A stretch of 64,000 nucleotides of DNA from Calvatia gigantea (lineage: Eukaryota; Basidiomycota; Agaricomycetes; Agaricales; Lycoperdaceae): NCBI GenBank assembly GCA_025093985.1, contig JACAAK010000004.1:2604001-2668000 (forward strand), written 5' to 3'. The notes below the pieces were generated by a model, which saw only the letters and a program-made list of their open reading frames with translations, made no database searches and was not told where the DNA came from. This document shows, piece after piece, positions 55,817 to 64,000 of this stretch. The first letter of the stretch is position 1. Each line of letters begins with the position of its first letter. A program made the translations under genes and the position numbers.

Positions 55817-57304
55817 ATGACTCCCAGCACCCACCAGACCCCAAGCAAGCTGTCCCTCACACAGTTCCTCAAAATTCTTACCAGCAATGGTGTGACCGTA
55901 TCCAAGGCCATGACGGTTGCGGGTAAGATGTAAGTAATCTATTATCGCCCAATGTTTTCTATCAATTCTTCGTAAGATACAAAGACTACAGTACCCCAGC
56001 AAATCTTATCGAGTTAAGCGATGTCAAGCTCAGTGCCGCAGGCATATCAGACAAAGAAGACCGTAAACTTATTTTAAATGCTTTTCGTAAAGCGGGGTAT
56101 GCATACAAGGGCAAGACGGTGACAAAAAAAGAAGCTATCGAAAAGAATATTGCTAGCGGGACAAATTCTCTCCCGTCTCCAAGTGTAGTATGTCTGTCAT
56201 TTGTAAAGTATATGGCTCCCATGACTGACGTGTCAAAAGACCACATCCTCTAAACGCAAACGCAAATTTTCCAACAGCAAGAATGAATTTCTTCCTGACG
56301 ACTCCCAAGATAGGGCTGCAGGCACTGAGAGCTTCGAATTCAATGAGACCCTTGATGAAAAGACCCTTTATAATAAATCTTCTGTCATTAATAGGGCTCC
56401 CGTAATGATGGCTTGGGCAATGGCTAGTCGCTGAACGACTAGGGTTCAAGAGAGAAGAATCGCTGAGCATAGGCAAGCCTCACTCACTGATTCTTATTGT
56501 TCCCTGTTGACTGGACAATTCCTAGCGTCCGTGTACACAGAGATTAACGCAGTGTCCAAAGGTGTATCTCTAGGAGTGTTTAACAAAGGAAAACGTAAAC
56601 TTGTGGAAGCATCTTCGACCAGTTCGCAGCCCTACATTGATCTCATAGGACGGAGGTGAGGCATTGTCGTTTTCATTCTTTGCTGGTTTGGTTTAACAGT
56701 CTTTGCCCAGGATGTAAGGCATCTTTATTTGAAGCCCGTGCAGCTTCGAATCTTACTCTGTATCAGTCCGTTATATCAAACTCAAGAGGGCCAATGGCGG
56801 GCCCTATCTGATGGATCACCCATCTTTCCAGGCGCAGCGTTCTCGTACATCTCTCGCTCCTTTAAGCAAACAACGCCATATATAATTGGCGCACTCCGAC
56901 TCCTCGCCTTGAGCTATCCTCCCAATGAACTTAACTCGAAAGGATGGTCACTCTATGCTGAGTTCAGACCACGGGCAGGTGGTTGGGGACAACGCTCCGA
57001 AGTCAAATGCCGGGCAATCTTGGACCTTCGAAAGAAAGACGCTATGCCATTGGCCTTGGGAAGCAGTTCTTTCGGAGAGGCCGCCCTCCAGAATATTCAA
57101 AATGTTCAACAGGTCATCAAGGTCGACGCCCTTTTCGACGATAAACTGCCGGGAGACAGGGATGGGTCTGATGAACCCAGGGCGAAGAAAGTGTGCACCA
57201 TGACCGGAGATCAATTTGAAGCTGTTCAAGGAAATAGTACGACTTGTGGCGATGTCGAGATCAAAATTTCCACCATTTCTGACGTTGATAAAGCGGATGT
57301 ATAA
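55817..57304 (+). CDS. Conserved fungal protein of unknown function
   Basis: I cannot name the family. The N-terminal third looks like a helical domain with LTQFLKILTSNGVTVSKAMT and LSAAGISDKEDRKLILNAFR, then a basic linker (KRKRKFSNSKNE). The conserved core contains SSVINRAPVMMAWAM, AERLGFKREESLSI and SVYTEINAVSKGVSLGVFNK. A further block SSQPYIDLIGRR joins across an intron (about 56,656-56,763) to PLYQTQEGQWRALSDGSPIF and SFKQTTPYIIGALRLLALS. Between MMAWAM and VAERLGF the frame shifts by an apparent single extra C at 56,424, which otherwise gives a TGA at 56,432. One intron (56,473-56,525) uses a GC donor. The start shares a 131-bp divergent promoter with the DUF262 gene. A role in DNA or RNA biology is only suggested by that neighbour. 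Confidence 0.65.
56473..56525 (+). other. GC-AG intron in the conserved unknown gene
   Basis: The exon ends AGCATAG and the intron opens GCAAGC and closes ATTCCTAG, 53 nt. Splicing gives ESLSIASVYTEINAVSKG without a break. The donor GCAAG is the classic GC-donor consensus. Confidence 0.7.
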
Positions 57305-57439
57305 TAGGTATGTATTGCATGAATAGGTACTTTTGGTGCAGGGGATATGTAATGTAAGATGTCCAAGCCGGTGACACCAAAATACTCATTAGCTATCCAG
57401 TATCTCTAATTCCTTCCATGTTAAGTTCATACCCAAAGC

Positions 57440-59035
57440 TTACAAGCGCCTGAGGATGGCTCCTGTGAAGTCTGAGGTCGTGGCAGAACCTATGATTGTG
57501 GATCAGTAAATTCGACCGATTGCACACACCAAAATAACTTACCGCCCATATCGGCTGTCCTAATTTTGCCCTCATTGATGACATCAAATGTGGCACCGGC
57601 AATGCTATTGGCGATGTTGTCAAGTCTGAAGGTCATCGTGGTTAGTGGTTCCGTTTCCACCCGGACGCGGGAACACTCACCCAAGGTGGCGGAGCATCAT
57701 TGTAGCACTAAGGACCATGGCGGTCGGATTAGCACGGTTGGTGCCCATAATATCACTTGCAACATGACGGCAACCGGGCTCGAATAAAGCGTATTCCTGA
57801 AATGAAACGGGCTGGTGAGAACGGTGGTGACACGAAAAAAGCAAATTCGACGAACTCGCCCGACATTGCAACCGGGTACAACGCCGGGTCCTCCGACAAG
57901 AGCAGCACCAATGTTGGAAACAATGGCGCCGTACAGGTTTGGCATGACCATGACGTCAAACTGACCGGGACGCGCAACAAGTTGCATGGAGCTGAAATAT
58001 CATTCAGAAGGGCAAGCTTAGGGGGAGGAGAACCACCTAGACTTACGTGTTGTCAACAATCATGTCGTTAAATTCAATTCCCGAAGACTTGTACTCCTCG
58101 GCTACGCGACGGAAAGTGTTGAGGAAGAGACCATCACCGAGTTTCATGATGTTGGCTTTGTGGACGCACGTAACTTTCTGCAAGTCCGATAAATGAGGAA
58201 GTGAACAAGCAGGTCAGGAACTCACCTTGCGGCCGTTCTTCAAGGCAAAGTCAAAGGCGAAGCGAGAAATACGCTCGGCCTTGGCTCGAGTGGAAACCTT
58301 CAAGCTCTCGACGACACCGGGGTAGCTTTGATGCTCTAGACCAGAATATTCACCTTCAGTATTTTCGCGGACGATGGCGAAGTCGACGTTGGAGTGACGG
58401 GTGGGATGTCCCGGGAGCGACTTGCAGAGAACTACTGAGGCATAGATATCAAGCTGTTGACGCATGGCCACGTTCCAAGAGATATGACCAGACTGGGAGA
58501 TAGGAGTGAAGAGAATTCCTGATATGTAGATAAGATTTCGGAAAGGTCTTGTACCCCCCAATTTTACGTACCCTTTAGACCAACTCGATTGCGCTTGAGA
58601 CTCTCCATGGCCTGCTTGAAGAGCGCCTCGCCAGAGGAGGACATTCCAGAGACATCATACTGCTCCCATTCAATAGGAGCGTTGACGTGTTCAAAGATCT
58701 CTTTAACAGAGTCTGTAATTTCCGCACCAATACCATCGCCGGGAATGAGCGTCACCTGGCAGGAGGTCAGGACCGGGTAAATATGGAACAAACAGACATA
58801 CAGTGTACACTCCGCCATACTTGGTTGGAGACTGTGGAATGATAAGTTTTAACTGGTAGAAGGAGTAGTTGGAGGACGGACGCGCTGTGTAACTTTTGGG
58901 AAACCAGCAGATAATGTGGTCGCGGACCGCTGAGAAGGGAGTGAGTATGAGGGGGACACATGGGACGAGAAGAGTGCGTACAGCGGAGTGGGAGAGAGCA
59001 GGGCGGGAAGTGACTGCGATAGCGTTGCGAAGCAT
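57440..59035 (-). CDS. IDH1: NAD-dependent isocitrate dehydrogenase, subunit 1
   Basis: Mitochondrial TCA-cycle enzyme subunit; Idh1 is the regulatory partner of Idh2. The start ATG (59035-59033) opens a presequence [20 protein letters not shown]. After introns the mature part begins [20 protein letters not shown]. Then come [37 protein letters not shown] sequence (about 58,330-58,400), [20 protein letters not shown] and the adenine-binding region [40 protein letters not shown] and the C-terminus [11 protein letters not shown] close it. At least eight introns are used. The [15 protein letters not shown] start and the C-terminal replacements point to Idh1 rather than Idh2. All recognised blocks are intact. 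Confidence 0.92.
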
Positions 59036-59290
59036 GACGTACGCTATAGAAAGTGGAAGAGGTGGGCGGCGGAACGGTGAAGACGGAAGACAGGGAGACG
59101 TTAAATTTGGGAGGTGCACTTGGCAACGCCGAGCACGTGCCTAGATAACAGAAACTCGCCCACGTGACCGAATCGGTCCTTCCAAAATTGGTATCAGTTC
59201 CCGAGCCCGCGTAGGCGACACAGCTCATCGCGCCTGTCCACTCATTCAAGGCTCTCGTCTCCTTTCCTTCCCCTTTCCCGTCCATCCTAT

Positions 59291-61143
59291 ATGGGCGGCG
59301 TAGTCGACATCGCTGAGCTGCCAGCGCCAGCGCGTCGACGCGCGTTCTCTTTTTACGCCGTCCTTCTATTCGCCGTCCTCCCTGTTTGGTCGGTTATCCC
59401 TCTGGCTTGGGTTTTCGTGATTTATTCCTTGTACACCAGTAAAATATGGTCCTATGCTACACAGGGTCGATTAATTTTTGCACTGGCTCTCGCTGAGGTC
59501 AGTACCACTATCTCCCGACTTCCCACCGGTTACACCTCATATTTTATTACCAGGTCTTCTTCAGCGTTTATCACTTTCAACTTGCTCGGCAAGTATCTCC
59601 TCCGACTACCGCTGGACCGAGCAACTCCCCTGAGATTAGGAAAGCATATATCCGACTTCTCAAAGTAGGCCTCGCTGCCCTTCCAGAAGACGGAGGTGAT
59701 GAGGAGTCCCTCGTCATCAGCCGTCCCGGTAGCCCCGAGGAACCAATCATCCAACTCCAGCAACACGACCCCCGCGCCGTCGACTTCCGTAACAGTCTCC
59801 GGAACTGGTTCCACCTTGCTCCTTGGTCTTCCGTCCGAGTCCTCGAGGTCCGAAAGTGGCTTTACTGGTCTATTTTTAATGCGGATATGCCTCACCCACA
59901 AAAAATGCCTCCCCTCCATCAGGAGGCGCTAGACGAAGCTCTGGATCTGCTCCAGAAACGCACCGGGAAAAAAATAACAGAAGGCTCCAACCCTAATATT
60001 ACTCCCATCCGTCTAACAATTGATCGGACGTTCATCAGTTGGCGTCCCATCACTTTCTATGCTATTGTTGGGTTGGTCAACCGCTGGCTTCGGCATAGCT
60101 ATGTCACTCATCATGGCGTTACACTTGAGCGACACGGAAATTTGGAATATATCCTCCGTATACCCAAGAACTGGGATAGTACCCAGGGTCCTCGTCCTCT
60201 GGTTTTCATTCATGGTCTCGGACTTGGCCTACTGCAATACCATCTCCTCATCTCCAAATTCCTTAGACTTTTTACGGACCGACCTCTCCTAATTCCACTA
60301 CAGCCACAAATAAGTCAGGACTTCTTCCACCCCCGTTTCCTGATACCTGTCACACGACATCAGATGTCCGACAGTTTAGCCCAAGTACTTGATCAACTTG
60401 GTTGGGCAAATCTAGAAGTCGAGGCCGAGCAAGGGCTCGAATCCCGTTGCGATGACGATAAGGAGAGTGTTGAACAGGAATTAAAAAGGCGAGGAGTGGA
60501 CATGCTCAGCCACTCTAAGTGAGTATAGTCTGACCAGTACCCTTGAGGCCTTCATCAATATATCATAGTGGGACCTACGTCCATGCATGGATGCTTAAAG
60601 CATATCCCAATATGCTCGCCCGTTCGTGCTTTGTTGACCCTGTTACCTTCTGCCAATGGGAAGGTGATGTCTGCTACAGGTTCATGTATCGTCCAGCAAT
60701 GACAGTAAGAAACGGTTACCCCTTTGCTACTAGGCCTACATATCACTTATTACTCCAATGTTTAGGGCATTGAGCTTCTTATGCGTTACTTCGTTGGCTC
60801 AGAGATTGGCGTTGCGAATCTTCTGCAACGGCATTTCGATTGGGTCTCAAATACCCTTTGGTTCGAGGAAATACCAAACGCTCGGGATCCTTCGAAGACG
60901 ATGTACTTCCTGGGAGGAAAAGATGACATTCTGAATGCCGAGGTATGCCCCCCTCCTAATTCCTGCGACAGTGAGTCATTAATACACTTCTCATCATAGC
61001 GAATCAAGCGATACCTTACCTCCCATGGCGTTAGAAAAGGACTTTGGTATGACCCTGAAGGCCGCCATGGTCAGGCACTTTTAAGAGGCACTCCTGGTCA
61101 TGATGAGATTTTCCGGTGGCTTCAAGAGCCGGTTTTTTCATAG
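59291..61143 (+). CDS. Membrane-anchored alpha/beta hydrolase
   Basis: A fungal alpha/beta hydrolase of about 550 residues with an N-terminal membrane anchor. Exon 1 carries two hydrophobic stretches (SFYAVLLFAVLPVWSVIPLA and VFVIYSLYTSKIW). A linker of about 120 residues leads to the hydrolase fold, which starts at RPLVFIHGLGLGLLQYH, with the HG oxyanion element. The nucleophile elbow reads SHSNGT after an intron at about 60,520-60,569, so the first Gly of G-x-S-x-G is replaced by Ser. The acid and histidine are plausibly in FLGGKDDILNAE and DPEGRHGQALL. The N-terminal anchor and the lid-like insertion suggest lipids as substrate, but no family specificity can be given. It is divergent from IDH1 with 255 bp between starts. 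Confidence 0.8.
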
Positions 61144-61413
61144 AAGACCTTTTAATGGGACGCTACAGAGAGGTGTTTTCACCACACATACACCTTCAAA
61201 CTTTTACCGACCTAGCCCCAATTCAACCTTCCCGATACCCCACAAGTGGACAAAATAGAGATCTGCATTTGCTTTCGCTTCTTTATTTATCTATCTTTTA
61301 TTTCTCTGTATACCCTAACCTATTATTCGGGATGATCTGATATTTGTACCCAAATTGATGGAAAGTCTAGATACCTACAGAATAGGAGCTACTCAAAGCA
61401 TACATTGCATCCT

Positions 61414-62695
61414 TCAAGATTGAACTGTTCCCGGGTCAGTAGTGATAATGCGTTCACGCAGTTTAGGGAAGATCCTGAGCGCATTGTTTCGGCAAATCGC
61501 CTGCAGTTTGTCCTTGTCTGCTTGCCCCATACCGTAATGTTTCTCGACCTGTTTGGTATACCAACTCGACATCTCCGTGCTGACAGCTATAAATAGGCTC
61601 AGACTGTCAGCCACGAGGGCAGGAAAGAACCGAGGCAATGTAAGTTTAGTCTACTCACCAGGAAAATCCGTACCGAAGAGGATTTGGGTGTGCGGGACAA
61701 AGTCGTCCATAGCCGCCAAGTTCGGTCCCCAAGCACTTAACGCGGTATCGTAATAGAAACTTCTGAAATCATCAAGGATTTCCTCGGGAGTGAGTTCGCA
61801 ACCCATGTGATGCGAGAGGACGGCTACGCGGGAAGCGAGAAACGGGGTGCTGCCACCTAGGTGCGCGAGGATGATTTTGACATCAGAATAGCGCCGTTTG
61901 CGGCCAGTTACTACAAGATGCGCTGCTGCTTTGAATGTTTCGTTTGGGACCTATAAACCTTGTTATTTACAAACGATCCCAGGTTCGGCTGACTTTGAAT
62001 AAGAAAGTTACCTCGGAGACCGGCAAGCCCAGTGCAGGGTGTGGCCATGGAACTGAGGAGGGTATCGCATTCCCATGAATGAAGACGACAGCCTTGCGTC
62101 GGTGAAGTTCTGCCCAGACGGAGTCGTACTTATCATCGCCCACATAAGCTACCCGATTCTATCAGCGACTGTAAAAAATGACCGAGATCCGTGGAACCTG
62201 TGAGCTCACTGGAAGCAGATCCCGTCCCATATGAAGAGGGTAAGGAAATTCCGTCAGCGCCAATTACATCTAATGCATAGGCAATCTCGCCCAGGGCACC
62301 TGCATAAAACAACAACACAAAGAATGGGGTGTCAGAACGGCACTCAGCCAAATGAGAGCACGGAGCGTCGGGTCAATGCCACCTTGCACATCGTCCAGGA
62401 ACGGGAGACTGGCGAAGAAACCAAATGTGTCAGGGTATTTCCGACATATCCCAGACACATAATCATTCCTCTTTCGAACCATGGTCCGGTTTTCCATGCT
62501 TACTTCACCAAATGGAAGAGCTGGGAAAGAAAGAACAGCAGCTCTTATACCAAGGGAGTCCATGGCCTTGATGCCGAGCTCTGGTGTCCAGGGTAAATTC
62601 TCCTCTGGAGTTCGCCACCCGACATTCGCAGAGGCCTTGTTTTTGTTGAGGTCCGGAGGAAAGAAGTGGTGATGAATGTCGATGTAACCAGCCAT
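61414..62695 (-). CDS. Amidohydrolase-2 family metal-dependent hydrolase or decarboxylase
   Basis: A TIM-barrel enzyme of the ACMSD/amidohydrolase-2 group, which includes fungal 6-methylsalicylate and related aromatic decarboxylases. Metal-binding and family motifs are in order: YIDIHHHFFPPD (H-x-H) at the start, the central segment KAVVFIHGNAIPSSVPWPHP, IILAHLGGSTPFLASRV, and FGTDFPG with its aspartate. Introns separate these blocks. The C-terminus contains LQAICRNNALRIFPKL, as in relatives. The start is the ATG at 62695. No secretion signal is seen. The neighbour on the same strand is a short-chain dehydrogenase, suggesting but not proving a shared small-molecule pathway. Substrate cannot be told. 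Confidence 0.82.
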
Positions 62696-62955
62696 GGGCT
62701 TTGTGGAATATGGGGGGGGGTGTATTTGTGCTTCGTTGCTCCCCCACTGCGCGTGCTGGCTTTTCGGGGGCCTTGATTGGATGGCGAGAGAAGGATTCGC
62801 AAGGTATGTCCATTACTCCCCTTCCCGCACATTGGACGTATTCTAGAAGAGAAGGAGCGGACTTTACGTTTTTGGGGATTTTAAATTCAGAAGCTGGACC
62901 TGTATCGACAACCACTCGAATTTCAAAGGATAAGGACATACGTATCGTATCTCCG

Positions 62956-63955
62956 TTACTCCTGCCTAAAGGGTTGGCACTCGTCGCCATCCCAGCTAAC
63001 AAATTTGCCACTGAATTCTGAGGGTGCGTCCAGGGCCAAGGCAGCAATCACATGGCCACAATCCTCCGGCTTGACCAGTTTTCCAGTCGCGTGTTCACGT
63101 ACGAATTTATCGTAATCGGATTCTGACATATGAGCACCACCAAATTGCCTCAAAGCAGCTTGCATCTGCATAAGTTCTTGTTAACCTGCAGATTTTCCGA
63201 TAGTTCAAGTGGGGAACGCACGCCGGTGTCCACCATACCGGGTCTGACAGCAACAGAAACGACGTCCGGTTCTTCCTCTGCCAATGTCCTACGGGGGAAA
63301 AGAGCACAAGTAAGAAGGAGGATGGGAGTGGAAGGGGCTTCGTCACCTGCAAAGCGAATTCATTGCTGCCTTGCTCGTATTGTAAGGGCCCCATCCTGGG
63401 ATGCCTCTGACGGCTGCGCCAGAGCTGACAAACACAACTCTACCACGGAAAGGGCTCTTGCGTAGATATGGGAGGGCGGCCTTTATCGCGGTAACAAGGG
63501 AGAAGAAGTTGACATTGAAATGCTCTTGCCATGCTGCTAGTGTTGTATCGTCCCCGATACGACAGAGGGGATCTATGGTCCCTGCATTGAGGATGAGGCC
63601 ATCGATGCTACCGTATGTATTCACTGCAGTGTCTACGGCAGAATAGAAAACATGTTCATTTGTGCTGCAAAGTATTAAGACATCAGGAAAACTGCGGGGA
63701 TCCAAGTCCAATATATCTGGACTACTAACACGTCACACTGAATAGGCAGGAAGGACTCGGATTTCAAAGCATCCAATCCCGGTGTTGTGGACCTGGAGAT
63801 GGCTACGACATTTGCGTGGAATTTGTTGAGCAGAAGCTGCGACACTGCCAAGCCAATGCCTCTGGAGGAAGGTCAGCATTATTTGTCCAGCGACGGGGCA
63901 GCAGGGTGCACCTGGAGGCACCAGTGACAAGGACAGTGGGTTTCTTGGAGGTCAT
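62956..63955 (-). CDS. Short-chain dehydrogenase/reductase
   Basis: A classical SDR of about 250 residues. Exon 1 encodes MTSKKPTVLVTGAS, and an intron (about 63,862-63,911) joins it to RGIGLAVSQLLLNKFHANVV, giving the T-G-x-x-x-G-x-G cofactor motif. DGLILNAGTIDP holds the N-A-G motif. The active site is VFVSSGAAVRGIPGWGPYNT, with Ser and the Y-x-x-x-K of YNTSK. The last exon gives VSVAVRPGMVDTGVQ and the C-terminus SGKFVSWDGDECQPFRQE, stop at 62958-62956. All catalytic residues are intact. It resembles the fungal YIR035C/sepiapterin-reductase-like branch, with unknown substrate. The start codon is 46 bp from the right window edge, so its promoter lies outside. Confidence 0.87.
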
Positions 63956-64000
63956 TGCCGAATAGGAGGAGGGTCGCGACACAAGAGAGATTTAAGACAC

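Noticed and set aside
56420..56434. Programmed +1 frameshifting as an explanation for the frame breaks
   Set aside because: The breaks at 15,870 and 56,424 share no common slippery sequence or stop context, so an assembly insertion or real mutation is simpler.

Overview
The window is a gene-dense stretch of a basidiomycete fungal nuclear genome, most likely Agaricomycetes. Genes are split by many short (about 45-65 nt) GT-AG introns. Intergenic spaces are short. The content is typical fungal housekeeping (URA3, LAG1-type ceramide synthase, NAD-isocitrate dehydrogenase, RRN7, TMA17-like, DPB2, DCC1) together with a Quelling-type RNA-dependent RNA polymerase and an H3-like histone that I read as CENP-A. 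No bacterial operons, CRISPR arrays, rRNA or convincing tRNA genes were seen. Species cannot be named from this.

Layout. 1-5.7 kb: PUS7 pseudouridine synthase (3' end cut by the window edge), divergent URA3, then a DUF2985 membrane protein. 5.9-15.3 kb: one very large minus-strand gene, the FMP27/Hobbit/BLTP2 bridge-like lipid transfer protein. 15.8-25 kb: DNA polymerase epsilon subunit B, a PHAF1/UPF0183 protein, a REX3-type exonuclease, ceramide synthase and a Gfd2-type DEDDh nuclease. 25.2-30.5 kb: CENP-A candidate, COX18/OXA1-type insertase, ribosomal protein eL6, SDT1/PHM8 nucleotidase, TMA17-like chaperone. 30.8-33.9 kb: a decayed FMN-dependent lactate-monooxygenase-like gene and an unrecognised gene. 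34-41 kb: ERJ5 J-protein, RRN7, and a large disordered protein. 42-46 kb: the RNA-dependent RNA polymerase, followed by 2.2 kb without a recognisable gene. 48.4-53.3 kb: AP-1 sigma adaptin, glutamine synthetase with a cluster of GATA-type sites upstream, and DCC1. 53.9-57.3 kb: a eukaryotic DUF262 (GmrSD/ParB-fold) protein head-to-head with an unrecognised conserved protein. 57.4-64 kb: IDH1, an alpha/beta hydrolase, a metal-dependent amidohydrolase and a short-chain dehydrogenase.

How the parts relate. Gene order is mostly a mosaic of unrelated housekeeping genes arranged as head-to-head pairs sharing 110-300 bp promoters. Chromosome biology is over-represented (CENP-A, DPB2, DCC1, FMP27 aside). 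The most unusual points are: the CENP-A loop-1 insertion and its H3-like tail motif; a eukaryotic DUF262 protein that shares a promoter with an unknown partner; at least two single-base frame breaks in otherwise intact conserved genes; four GC-AG introns; five identical CGATAA sites within 200 bp upstream of glutamine synthetase; and an RGG-rich insertion in PUS7. Exon boundaries were worked out by eye; no alignment or database search was possible.
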